This document shows, one piece after another, positions 9,791 through 18,340 of a stretch of DNA of 64,000 nt (its first letter is position 1; every line of letters starts with the position of its first letter). The notes beneath the pieces are model-generated. The model had not been told where the DNA came from. It searched no databases and was given only the letters and a program-made list of their open reading frames with translations. Origin of the DNA: Akkermansiaceae bacterium (GTDB taxonomy: Bacteria; Verrucomicrobiota; Verrucomicrobiia; Verrucomicrobiales; Akkermansiaceae); contig JAGYIT010000005.1 in NCBI GenBank assembly GCA_018402445.1, positions 62,001-126,000 on the forward strand. Direction: 5' to 3'. The position numbers and the translations under genes were made by a program.

Positions 9791-9810
9791 CATCATCCGT
9801 TCAGACGATA
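9791..9810. promoter_or_regulatory. Conserved dyad motif, copy C, in divergent promoter region
   Basis: CATCATCCGTTCAGACGATA shares the left half and spacer with copies A and B. It lies between the divergent alpha-galactosidase-like gene and the sensor kinase gene, 79 bp from the chosen start of each. A TTGACG -35-like element is at 9824-9829. The position would let one regulator control both directions. Confidence 0.55.
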
Positions 9811-9888
9811 GTCGTCAGCTTATTTGACGTTTATAACAAATACGCACAGCTTACGTAGATTGCGGATGATTCTAACAAGCCACAAGCC

Positions 9889-11874
9889 CTGAAAACCCCA
9901 ACCATTTCTAAGCACTTCGCGCTCCCACTGTCGCTGATCGCGGCGGCTTTCCCGTTGCAAGGGGCGGTGGAAACGGTTTCCACCGCCGCGCTTGAGAGGC
10001 GGTTGGCGGAAATCGATCTGGAGTTGGGGAGTCTCGCCCGCTTGAGCATGCGCAGCGGGGTCGGCGCCATCGGTTTCCGCTCAAAGGTGCATCAAAATTC
10101 GGAAAACACCGAATGGATCATGATCTCGCTGGAGGAGGAGAGCGTGTTCGATCGCATCGTCATCGTCCCCACGATATGGCGCGATGCGAACACCGGGTTC
10201 CGCGCCGATGGGTTTCCTGAGGAGTTCCGGGTCTTCGCGGGCGGCAAGGACGATCGTGCAGGATTCCAGGTGGCCTCGTTCAAGGCTTCCGACAGGCTCT
10301 TGCCAAGGGTCGCCCCCCTTGCCATAAGCTGCCCGAACACAAAGGCGTCATGGATCCGCCTTGAGGCAACCAAGCTCTCATCGCGCGCTTGGGACGGGAA
10401 TTACGAGCTGCAGCTGTCGGAAATCCTCGTTTTCAACAAAAACGAGAACATCGCCCTCCAGAGACCCGTTCTCACCTCATCGAACCAGCAGGAATACGGG
10501 GCAAGGGGACCGCGGTTCCTGGTCGATGGCCACACCCCTTACCTGATGGATGCCTCCGGGGGCGATCATAGCATCGCCTTCCTGCATACGGATGCGAAAC
10601 GCGGAACCGCCATCACGGTCGATCTTGGCGAGGCGAAGCCGGTGAACCGGATCCATTTCCACACCCTGGATCTCAGCGACACCGTTCCCCAGGCCAACGA
10701 GCAGAACTTCGGTATTCCCCGGAAAATGATGATCGAGGGTGCCGAGCGCGCTGATTTCTCGGATGCGGAAACGCTTGCGGTTTATTCCTCGGAAACGATC
10801 TATGACACCGGCCCCATTATCATGATCCCCTTTCCGGAAACGGTTTGCCGCCATGTGAGGCTCACGGTTGTCGAGCCATACCTTGATCTCACCGGAGCCG
10901 TCCCGACGCCACAGTTCGGAGCGGCGGAAATCGAAATCTTCTCCAAGGGCGAAAATGTCGCCCTTGGCCGGGAGTTCACCGCAAATCACGCCAGTCCCCA
11001 AGCGTCACGCAAGCTCAGCGCCTTGACGGACGGAGCCAACATGTACGGTGCCGTCCTGACGATCCGCGACTGGCTGGTCCAGCTTGCGAGTCGTCATGAT
11101 CTGGAGGCCGAGCGGCTCATGATCGCTAAAACGCTAGCCCGCCGCTATCTGAGCCAGAAGGAGAAACTGAAATTGCTGGGATGGTTGTCGGCCATCCTTG
11201 CCGCAGGCATCGGCTTCACGATCCTCATTTCCCGCCGGATGCAGATCCGCAAGATCTCGCAACTGAGCGAACGCTTCGCCGCAGACTTGCACGATGAGAT
11301 CGGCGCGAACCTCCATACGCTCCGGTTGCTCGGAGAGGTGGCACACGGTGCGCGCGATTCCCCGGAACGCCTGGATATCGCCCTGAACCGCAGTCGGGAG
11401 ATCATTGAGCGGACCAGCGCCGCCGTAAGGAGCATGATCAACCTGCACCAAGATGGAGAACTCCACGAAAACCTCGCCGAAGACATGCACCGGGCGGCTG
11501 ACAGGATCCTTGCCAGCGTGGAGCACTCCATCGACATCGAAGGCTGGCGCATCCTCCAGCGGCTCCCGCCCGGCGCGCGCGCCGACCTGTTCCTGTTTTT
11601 CAAGGAATGCCTCGTGAACATCAGCAGGCATTCCGGGGCGACCCGCTTCCACACGCGCCTCACTGCGGACAAACGCGAAGTCCGCCTCGTCATCGGGGAC
11701 AACGGGCGCGGCGTCGGTGAATCCGGCGAAGATGCCGTCCCCCCCTCTCTGAAACGCCGCGCGCACCTGCTCGGGGCGCAGGTGACAGCCGGAAATTCCG
11801 CGGATGGCGGCGTCATCATCACCCTCTCATTCAAACCCAAAAAACTGATGAAAACCCACAACCGACACGAATGA
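9889..11874 (+). CDS. Sensor histidine kinase with extracytoplasmic discoidin-like domains
   Basis: About 661 residues. No ATG fits: the frame is open only from 9859, and a CTG at 9889 begins a good signal peptide (KTPTISKHF, then LPLSLIAAAFP). A TTG at 9955 would remove that signal. Residues ~130-350 hold two F5/8-type (discoidin-like) carbohydrate-binding segments beginning with phrases like ENIALQRPVLTSS and ENVALGREFTAN. A transmembrane helix follows near residue 430. The cytoplasmic part is NarX/DegS-like, with the phospho-acceptor in ADLHDEIGANLH near 467 and an ATPase G-box DNGRGVG near 603. It probably senses sugar outside and phosphorylates the regulator encoded next, with which it overlaps by ATGA. 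The non-ATG start is inferred. Confidence 0.8.
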   Translation: MKTPTISKHFALPLSLIAAAFPLQGAVETVSTAALERRLAEIDLELGSLARLSMRSGVGAIGFRSKVHQNSENTEWIMISLEEESVFDRIVIVPTIWRDANTGFRADGFPEEFRVFAGGKDDRAGFQVASFKASDRLLPRVAPLAISCPNTKASWIRLEATKLSSRAWDGNYELQLSEILVFNKNENIALQRPVLTSSNQQEYGARGPRFLVDGHTPYLMDASGGDHSIAFLHTDAKRGTAITVDLGEAKPVNRIHFHTLDLSDTVPQANEQNFGIPRKMMIEGAERADFSDAETLAVYSSETIYDTGPIIMIPFPETVCRHVRLTVVEPYLDLTGAVPTPQFGAAEIEIFSKGENVALGREFTANHASPQASRKLSALTDGANMYGAVLTIRDWLVQLASRHDLEAERLMIAKTLARRYLSQKEKLKLLGWLSAILAAGIGFTILISRRMQIRKISQLSERFAADLHDEIGANLHTLRLLGEVAHGARDSPERLDIALNRSREIIERTSAAVRSMINLHQDGELHENLAEDMHRAADRILASVEHSIDIEGWRILQRLPPGARADLFLFFKECLVNISRHSGATRFHTRLTADKREVRLVIGDNGRGVGESGEDAVPPSLKRRAHLLGAQVTAGNSADGGVIITLSFKPKKLMKTHNRHE

Positions 11875-12545
11875 AACCGCCGACATGTGTCATGATCGTA
11901 GAAGACCATCCCGAATACCGAGATGGGATTTCCCTAGCGCTGGAGTCGGATCCCGGCATCCGCCTTGCCCGGAGTTTCGGGACAGCCGAGCGCGCCCTGC
12001 GCCACCTCCAGGACAGGAGGGAAACACCGAAACCTGATGTGATACTGCTCGACCTGAACCTGCCCGGAATCGGCGGCATCGAGGCACTTCCTTATTTCCG
12101 AATATGCCTGCCATCTGCCAAGATCATCATCCTCACGCAGTCCGACCGCGAGGATGACGTCCTCGCCGCCATTTCGTCGGGAGCCTCCGGCTACATCCTG
12201 AAATCATCGCCCCTCGGGCAGATCAAGGAGAGCATCGAAACCGTCATGGCGGGTGGCGCCGCCCTGGATGCGGGAATGGCCAGGCATATCCTGAAAAGCC
12301 TAGAGAAAAGCCCGCCGAAACCCGGGGCGAAAAACCAACTCTCCGAGCGCGAACTCCAAGTACTAGGGCTTCTTGGGGAAGGGCTGTTGAAGAAGGAAAT
12401 ATCGGACAAGCTGGGCGTAGCCATACCCACCGTCGCCACACATGTCCGCCATATCTACGAAAAGCTCAATGTTCAGAACGCCGCCGCAGCTATCAGCAAA
12501 GCTTACCGAACCGGCATCCTGCGTGCAGACGAGGGGGATGAATGA
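11871..12545 (+). CDS. NarL/FixJ-family response regulator
   Basis: A 224-residue two-domain regulator. The receiver domain has the acidic pocket (VEDHPEY), phospho-acceptor Asp near residue 60 (VILLDLNLPG) and the switch and Lys motifs (ILTQSD, YILKSS). The C-terminal LuxR-type helix-turn-helix begins LSERELQVLGLLGEGLLKKEISDKLG. Proteins of this family bind short inverted repeats as dimers. The start codon overlaps the kinase stop (ATGA), so the two are a matched pair. The repeated dyad upstream of the nearby glycan genes is the obvious candidate target, but binding is not shown by the sequence. Confidence 0.92.
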   Translation: MKPPTCVMIVEDHPEYRDGISLALESDPGIRLARSFGTAERALRHLQDRRETPKPDVILLDLNLPGIGGIEALPYFRICLPSAKIIILTQSDREDDVLAAISSGASGYILKSSPLGQIKESIETVMAGGAALDAGMARHILKSLEKSPPKPGAKNQLSERELQVLGLLGEGLLKKEISDKLGVAIPTVATHVRHIYEKLNVQNAAAAISKAYRTGILRADEGDE

Positions 12546-12656
12546 ACGCCGATACCGCCATCCGGCGATCAGCGCGCGATGATATGCCTTGCGGTCACGT
12601 CCCGCAAACTCCCAACTTCTCCCCGAGCGAACCGCCAAACCCTTATATTTAACCCC

Positions 12657-14201
12657 ATGATACGCCCGCTGATCCTCTGCCTCTTTCTCGCCTCTTTCCT
12701 CCACGCCGCCGAGAAACCCAACATCCTCGTCATCCTCACCGACGACCTCGGCTACTCCGACCTCGGCTGCTACGGCTCTGAAATCGAAACCCCGAACCTC
12801 GACCGCCTCGCCGCGAACGGACTGCGTTTCTCGCAGTTCTATAACACCGCGAAGTGCCACTCCTCCCGCGTCAGCCTCCTCACCGGGCGCTGGTGCATCC
12901 AGGCGGGCGACATCTCGATGAAAAAGGCGGTCACCATCCCAGAAGTCCTCTCGCCCGCAGGCTACTCGACGATGATGACCGGCAAATGGCACCTCGACAA
13001 GGAACCCACCGACTTCGGTTTCCAGCGCTATTGGGGGCACCTCTCGGGTGCCACGAACTTCTTCACCGGCGACAACACCTTCCGCCTCAACGGCGAGAAA
13101 TGGGAAGTGCCCAAGGAAGGTTTCTACACCACGACCGCCAACGTCGATTTCGGCCTCCGTTTCATGGCCGAGGCGCGGGAGGAGAAGAAACCCTGGTTTC
13201 TCTACATCGCCTTCAACGCCCCCCACGCGCCGCTCCACCCGCTCAAGGAGGACTACGAAAAATATCGCCACCGCTACGAAGGCGGATGGGACAAGATGAA
13301 CGCCGCACGCTTCGCGAAACAGAAAGAAGTGGGACTCCTCCCCTCCGATACGAAACCCTCCCGCCGCCCCAACCACATCCCCGCATGGGATTCTCTTTCC
13401 CCCGAGATCCGCGAATGGGAATCCCGCCGCATGGCCGCCTACGCCGGCATGATCGACCGCGTGGATCGCGAGACCGGACGCATCATCGCCGACCTCGAGG
13501 CCAAGGGTGAACTCGACAACACCCTCATCATTTTCCTCTCCGACAACGGAGCATGCCCCTATGACCGCAAAAACATCGGGATGAACCTCGAACCCCACGA
13601 CCCGAAAAGCCACTGGACGGACAGCACCGGCTGGGCCTGGGCACGCAACACCCCTTTCCGCTTCTACAAACAGAATCAGTTCGAAGGCGGAGCCAGCACC
13701 CCCGGCCTCTTCCATTGGCCCGCCGGAATCAAGGCTCCCAAAGGATCGGTTACGGAAGCGCCCGCCCACCTCGTCGATCTCCTACCCACCATTGCCGAAA
13801 TCACCGGCGCAAAAATCCCAACAAGCTTCCCCGGCCGCGAGCCGACCCCGCTCGCCGGAACCTCCCTCACCCCCGTCCTCGCCGGTGGAAAATGGGAATC
13901 CCGCCCGCCCATCCACCTCCTCTTTGATTCCGACCGCGGCCTCCGAGACGGAGATTGGAAACTCGTCTCCTTCAAAAGCCAGCCGTGGGAACTTTACGAC
14001 ATCTCGAAAGACCGAACGGAACTGAACAACCTCGCCGCACAACACCCCGAACGGGTCGCCGCCATGTCCAAAGCCTGGCATGACATCGCGAAGGAAACGA
14101 TGAACCGGGAGTTCAAACCCGTCGCGTCCGAAAACAAGCCGAAGGTTCATCCCGAATGGTCGGACTATACGGGCAGGAAGAAGCAAAAGCGGAAGAAGTG
14201 A
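12657..14201 (+). CDS. Secreted type I sulfatase with CxSxR active-site variant
   Basis: A 514-residue sulfatase. The start at 12657 gives MIRPLILCLFLASFLHAAEKPN, a signal peptide leading straight into the core NILVILTDDLGYSDLGCYG. The formylglycine site is Cys67-His-Ser-Ser-Arg71 followed by VSLLTGR; the usual Pro is Ser here, as in some marine-type sulfatases. TGKWHLD and FLSDNGACPYD complete the active-site region. The C-terminal Lys-rich tail (GRKKQKRKK) is unusual. A TATATT -10-like box lies just upstream. It is likely to desulfate the same glycan as the minus-strand cluster, although no dyad motif copy was found before it. Confidence 0.9.
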   Translation: MIRPLILCLFLASFLHAAEKPNILVILTDDLGYSDLGCYGSEIETPNLDRLAANGLRFSQFYNTAKCHSSRVSLLTGRWCIQAGDISMKKAVTIPEVLSPAGYSTMMTGKWHLDKEPTDFGFQRYWGHLSGATNFFTGDNTFRLNGEKWEVPKEGFYTTTANVDFGLRFMAEAREEKKPWFLYIAFNAPHAPLHPLKEDYEKYRHRYEGGWDKMNAARFAKQKEVGLLPSDTKPSRRPNHIPAWDSLSPEIREWESRRMAAYAGMIDRVDRETGRIIADLEAKGELDNTLIIFLSDNGACPYDRKNIGMNLEPHDPKSHWTDSTGWAWARNTPFRFYKQNQFEGGASTPGLFHWPAGIKAPKGSVTEAPAHLVDLLPTIAEITGAKIPTSFPGREPTPLAGTSLTPVLAGGKWESRPPIHLLFDSDRGLRDGDWKLVSFKSQPWELYDISKDRTELNNLAAQHPERVAAMSKAWHDIAKETMNREFKPVASENKPKVHPEWSDYTGRKKQKRKK

Positions 14202-14377
14202 GCTGGATCACAGCGCGAGCCTTCCAAATGCAGAATCCTGCGGTTTGGGAATTCGACATGCACAAAGCAGAAAGTCTTCGCTCTCTGGCCACCGAATTTC
14301 CCTTCCAGGCAACGGGAAAGTTAACGCGGCGAGTGTTGGTGTTGCCCATGACGCCATGCCTGTGCTAGTTTGCTCCC

Positions 14378-15061
14378 GTGATCGCAGCAAAACCATCAAC
14401 TGCCCCGTGGACGCAGGGCGTTTATCTCATTCCGGACGCCGCCCGCATCCTGAGGCTGCCTGCGTCCGTGCTGCGCTCATGGATCAGCGGCCGACCCACC
14501 GAGAACAGCCGGTACTTTCCCGCCGGAGAATTCGCCACGGAAGGGGATGGTAAAGACCGCCATTTCGGATTCCACTCCCTCATCGAGCTTTTCACTATCG
14601 CCCAGCTGAGGCAGCGCGGAATTCCGATGACCGCCGTGCGGCAGGCGCGGGCGGAGCTGATGGAGCGCTTCAATACACCCCATCCGTTCGCTCTCGAAGG
14701 GCTGATGACCTCCGGGCGCACGCTGATCAAATCCCTGAACGAGGAAATCCTCCTGGAGCTTGGCACGGCTGGCCAAACGGCATTCAACAAGGTGCTGGAG
14801 CCGTTCTGCGCCGGCTTGGATTTCGATGCGGCAAGTTCACTTGCCAAACGCTACTTTCCGCTCGGACGTGACAAGCCCGTGGTGGTCGATCCCCGCCGCG
14901 CCTTCGGGCGTCCGGTCATTGAGGGCACGAACCTCACGACCGAGACCATCATGTCTCTGCTCCGCGGCGGAGAGACCGTGGAAAATGTCGCGGATTCCTT
15001 CCAGATCGATCCCGATGCGGTCTTGGCCGCCAAGGCCTTTGAACAAATGAAGGCCGCATGA
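14378..15061 (+). CDS. HTH plus DUF433-type antitoxin
   Basis: A 227-residue protein starting at a GTG. Residues ~15-75 look like a MerR/HTH-type DNA-binding segment (YLIPDAARILRLPASVLRSWI). The C-terminal ~60 residues (GRPVIEGTNLTTETIMSLLRGGETVENVADSFQ) are a DUF433 domain, which also binds DNA. Such proteins are antitoxins paired with PIN-like toxins, and here the stop overlaps the toxin start (ATGA). It should neutralise the toxin and autoregulate the pair. The assignment rests on the domain pattern and partner. Confidence 0.8.
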   Translation: MIAAKPSTAPWTQGVYLIPDAARILRLPASVLRSWISGRPTENSRYFPAGEFATEGDGKDRHFGFHSLIELFTIAQLRQRGIPMTAVRQARAELMERFNTPHPFALEGLMTSGRTLIKSLNEEILLELGTAGQTAFNKVLEPFCAGLDFDAASSLAKRYFPLGRDKPVVVDPRRAFGRPVIEGTNLTTETIMSLLRGGETVENVADSFQIDPDAVLAAKAFEQMKAA

Positions 15062-15459
15062 GGATCTACTTCGACGAGAATTTCTCGCAATCCGTCGCAT
15101 TCGGAATGAGGGAGTTCCAGCAGGCGCGCCGGAGCGAAGATGTCACTGTCGTTTGGGTGCCGGACGAATTCGGGCGCGGTGCCGCCGATGAGGAATGGAT
15201 TCCGCAGATCGCCTCGAAACATGGAGTCGTCCTAACGATGGATTTGAACATCCACCGCATTGCGGCTCAGTGGGAGTTGTGCCGGAGAAATAAGATCGGC
15301 CTGTTCTTTTTCAAGCCGCCCAAGGCCGGTTGGAGCTACTGGCACATCATCTACGAGGTGGTGAATCGCTGGGAGGAGATCAAGAATCTCACTGCTGTCC
15401 AAAAGAAGCCATTCGGCTACATGGTCGAACAACGACGGAAACGCATGAGACCTTTGTGA
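15058..15459 (+). CDS. PIN-like (DUF5615/VapC45-type) toxin
   Basis: A 133-residue protein. It begins MRIYFDENFSQSVAFGM, the acidic Asp-Glu start of PIN-like DUF5615 nucleases, and has a second conserved acidic stretch at VVLTMDLNIHR. These proteins are predicted metal-dependent RNases. The start codon overlaps the antitoxin stop, and the pair forms a self-contained toxin-antitoxin operon. No target RNA can be deduced. Confidence 0.8.
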   Translation: MRIYFDENFSQSVAFGMREFQQARRSEDVTVVWVPDEFGRGAADEEWIPQIASKHGVVLTMDLNIHRIAAQWELCRRNKIGLFFFKPPKAGWSYWHIIYEVVNRWEEIKNLTAVQKKPFGYMVEQRRKRMRPL

Positions 15460-15492
15460 TGGGTCCTAATCCGCAGGCTCGATTTATCACAT

Positions 15493-15669
15493 ACCGGTAG
15501 GGCTGATCCGGCTCGGTCGGCCCTGATCAAAACGGAGGAGCCGTAATCCCGGAAAGGTAGTGAAACCACGGGGAGGCGGCCTTTTTGTTACGGGATCTCA
15601 CTCCCGCTCCAGTGAGCGTTGCGTTTGATTTTGGAAATGAGCCGACCAAACCGGATCAGCCCTACCGGA
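15493..15669. mobile_element. MITE-like element with ~28-bp terminal inverted repeats
   Basis: The left arm 15493-15520 (starting ACCGGTAGGGCTGATCCGG) is the reverse complement of the right arm 15642-15669 at about 25 of 28 positions. The interior (~120 bp) has no gene but could fold. The left end is flanked by TA (CATA). A non-autonomous transposable element is the simplest reading; a structured RNA is an alternative. Confidence 0.55.
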
Positions 15670-15710
15670 TAAAATCTCAGCCCTCCGGTGACAGGCGGAA
15701 CCCGCGCGTC

Positions 15711-16121
15711 TCACACCTGCCCCAGCCCCTTCAGCGTCTCGATGATCCCTTCGATCTGCTCGGTGCGTTTTTGGTTTTTACGGCCGAAGTTGTTGGAGGG
15801 CTGTTCGGGGGTTGCGGTCGGGTCGGTGGTGAGGAGCTGGCGGATTAGAGTGACTTGGGCGGGGAGGCGATCAGGCCAGGGGGAAGAGGGATTGATGATT
15901 GATGATTGATGATTGTTGATTTTGGATTGGGAAGATTCGGTTTCGGTGCCGGGGAGGTGGGATTGGGTGGGCGAGCGGGGATCATTCATTCGCATCTCAT
16001 TCGCCGAACCGCTGCGGAGAGCGGTCCCTGCCAAGTCCTGCCAGCCATACGCTTCCAAGACGGCTTCATCCAGCTCGTCGTGGATTTGCTTGATAGACTC
16101 CGGTGGTAGAGGTGCACCCAT
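15711..16121 (-). pseudogene. C-terminal remnant of a type IIG-like adenine DNA methyltransferase
   Basis: A 136-codon open frame with no upstream catalytic part. IKQIHDELDEAVLEAYGWQDL and LPAQVTLIRQLLT, then QKRTEQIEGIIETLKGLGQV, resemble the far C-terminal region of large restriction-methylase proteins. The linker between them contains low-complexity residues produced by a short DNA repeat. No methylase motifs (SAM-binding or NPPY) are present. It is best read as a leftover of a deleted restriction system. Confidence 0.5.
15891..15920. repeat. Short tandem repeat (ATTGATG)n
   Basis: Three perfect 7-bp ATTGATG units are followed by a degenerate ATTGTTG. It lies inside the methylase remnant and encodes its Asn/His-rich stretch. 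Such tracts change copy number easily, which fits a non-functional gene. Confidence 0.7.
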
Positions 16122-16201
16122 AAAAGCAATGGTTTATTGCGTTCAGGCAGTAACGGGGTGGATTCACGCCAGAGCCTTACCTTGTTCCTCCAGTCCGCGG
16201 C

Positions 16202-16288
16202 CAAGTCGTGCATGTGCTGGAGGTTGAGCCAATATTCGGGAGCGGTGCCGAAGTATTTTCCCAGTTTCAGCGCGGTGGTAGCGGAGTG
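16202..16288 (-). pseudogene. HigA-type antitoxin remnant
   Basis: A short stretch reads TTALKLGKYFGTAPEYWLNLQ, the C-terminal signature of HigA/VapI antitoxins (ALRLGRYFGTSPEFWLNLQ in the family). The helix-turn-helix half is missing and the surrounding frame is not homologous, so only a fragment survives. Confidence 0.6.
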
Positions 16289-16645
16289 TTTCAAGTGTCG
16301 GTGCGGTCTTGGGAGAAGTCCTTGGTGTCGCCCGCGCAGGTCTAGTTGGTGACTTTGTAAAACAGTGCCGTGGTGGCTTTCCGGATCGCTGAAGCTTTCG
16401 GCCAAAAGCGGTCGGTTTTAAGCCCTAATTTATTCCAAGCCGTGGCAAGGGAACCAAAGACTCAAGCCAAACGCCGTAATTTTTCCCGCACCGCACCGGA
16501 AAAATGCTTGCCATCCACCGGCGCAACCCATATCCCCACTGCCCCACTAGCTGCCACAGAACATCGGAGACCCAGGGTAAAACAAAGCGGCAGGCCTCCA
16601 GAATCGCCCGATCTGATTCAAGACGGGACAAAGAGAATAAACATC

Positions 16646-17329
16646 ATGGTCAACGAACTCATCGCCGAAATGGTGGACGCAGGCGTCCACTACGGCCACC
16701 AGACGAAAAAGTGGAATCCCCGTATGAAGCCCTTCCTCATGAAGGACAAAGGCGGAATTTACATCATCAACCTCGAGAAAACCGTCCAGCAACTCGACAA
16801 GGCCGCCGACTTCCTTGCGGATCTCACCAGCAAGAACAAGAGCGTCCTTTTCGTCGGCTGCAAGCGCCAGGCACAGGACGCCATCCGTGAGGCCGCAGAA
16901 GCCACCGGACAACATTACGTGAACCACCGCTGGCTTGGCGGCATGCTCACCAACGCCACTACCGTCCGCAAATCAGTGGAGCGCCTCCGCTACCTCGAGA
17001 ACATCGAGAAACAGCCGGAGTTCAAGGCTATGTCCAAGAAGGAACTCGCCGCCCTCGGCCGTGAGCGCGAAAAACTCCTCCGCAACCTGCGCGGCGTCCG
17101 CGACCTAGACAAGAAACCCGACGCCATCGTCATCGTCGATTCCGCCCGCGAGACCATCGCCGTCGCCGAAGCGCACCGCCTTAACATCCCCATTATCGCC
17201 ATCGTCGATACCAACGCCGACCCGGCCAAGGTTCAATTCCCCATCCCCGGCAACGACGATGCCATCCGCTCGATCCGCGTCATCCTCCAGAATCTGGTCA
17301 ATGCCATGGTCGCTGCCAAAAAAAACTGA
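16646..17329 (+). CDS. rpsB: 30S ribosomal protein S2
   Basis: A 227-residue protein matching bacterial uS2 over its whole length. It has AGVHYGHQTKKWNPRMKPF at the N-terminus, NHRWLGGMLTNATTV in the middle and PDAIVIVDSARETIAVAEA and PGNDDAIRSI near the end. The start at 16646 matches the family start (MVNELIAEMVDAG) and is preceded by a purine-rich AAAGAG sequence; the longer open frame upstream is not conserved. It is a structural protein of the small ribosomal subunit. It lies 45 bp before tsf, the standard bacterial pairing. Confidence 0.97.
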   Translation: MVNELIAEMVDAGVHYGHQTKKWNPRMKPFLMKDKGGIYIINLEKTVQQLDKAADFLADLTSKNKSVLFVGCKRQAQDAIREAAEATGQHYVNHRWLGGMLTNATTVRKSVERLRYLENIEKQPEFKAMSKKELAALGREREKLLRNLRGVRDLDKKPDAIVIVDSARETIAVAEAHRLNIPIIAIVDTNADPAKVQFPIPGNDDAIRSIRVILQNLVNAMVAAKKN

Positions 17330-17374
17330 GCCGCTGCCCACTAATTTCTAACGTATCATTTTTACCCACACCGC

Positions 17375-18241
17375 ATGATCACAGCATCAATCGTCAAAGA
17401 ACTCCGCGACAAGACCAACGCCGGCATGATGGACTGCAAGAAAGTCCTCACCGAAACCAACGGCGACCTCGAAGCCTCCATCAAGCTCCTCCGCGAGCGC
17501 GGCATCATGAAGGCTGGCACCAAGGCCGACCGCGCCGCCACCGAGGGCATCATCACCGCCCGCGTCAACGATGGCGCCACCTCCGGCTTCCTACTTGAGG
17601 TGAACTGCGAGACCGACTTCGTTTCCCGCAACGAGAACTTCCAGGCTTTTGTGGCCGAAATCGCCGGGAAACTGGCTGGTTCCGACGCGCACGACCAACC
17701 CGCCGCCCTCGCGCTCACGCACGGCGAAAGCACCATGGAAAACTTCGTAAAGGAAAAGGTCGTCGAGCTCGGCGAGAATCTCCAGCTCCGCAAGTATGTC
17801 CGCTTCGACGCCGCTCCCGGCGGTTATATCGCCTCCTACATCCACCTCGGTGGCAAGGTCGGCGTCCTTATCGAGGTCAATGCCACCGACGCCGCCACCT
17901 CCGCGAAGCCCGACTTCCAGGAACTCGTCAAGGATCTCAACCTCCACATCGCCGCTTCCGCACCGAAAGGCCTTTCCCGCGACGATATCCCCTCCGACAT
18001 CATCGAGGCGGAAAAGGATATCTTCCGCGCCCGCCTCCTTGAGCAAGGCAAGCCGGAGAACATCATCGAGAACATCCTCAAGGGACAGATCGCCAAGTTC
18101 TATGCGGAATCCTGCTTCCTAGAGCAAGGCTTCGTGAAAAACCCCGACATCACGATCAACCAGCTCCTTGAAACCAAAGGCAAGGAGCTCGGTGACACTC
18201 TCACCGTTACCCGCTTCGTCCGCTTCGGACTGGGAGAGTGA
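17375..18241 (+). CDS. tsf: Elongation factor Ts
   Basis: A 288-residue protein with the EF-Ts hallmarks: a UBA-like N-terminus (ELRDKTNAGMMDCKKVLTETNGDLEASIKLLRERG) and the conserved core around EVNCETDFVSRNENFQ. It is the nucleotide exchange factor for EF-Tu. Its length and domain order are normal. It is transcribed with rpsB. Confidence 0.97.
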   Translation: MITASIVKELRDKTNAGMMDCKKVLTETNGDLEASIKLLRERGIMKAGTKADRAATEGIITARVNDGATSGFLLEVNCETDFVSRNENFQAFVAEIAGKLAGSDAHDQPAALALTHGESTMENFVKEKVVELGENLQLRKYVRFDAAPGGYIASYIHLGGKVGVLIEVNATDAATSAKPDFQELVKDLNLHIAASAPKGLSRDDIPSDIIEAEKDIFRARLLEQGKPENIIENILKGQIAKFYAESCFLEQGFVKNPDITINQLLETKGKELGDTLTVTRFVRFGLGE

Positions 18242-18340
18242 CACACCTGCGCGGTTTCAAGCTTGACGGAACACACCGACTAGCCCATACACCGCGCCCC
18301 AAACAATCTTCCAAGAATACAACCAACGAAAATCATCAGC

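Noticed and set aside
12363..13769. Minus-strand open frame of 468 codons
   Set aside because: Antisense to the regulator and second sulfatase; Gly/Val/Glu-rich shadow with no motif.
15521..15641. Riboswitch inside the inverted-repeat element
   Set aside because: The core folds but lacks recognisable riboswitch motifs and is not placed before a gene start.
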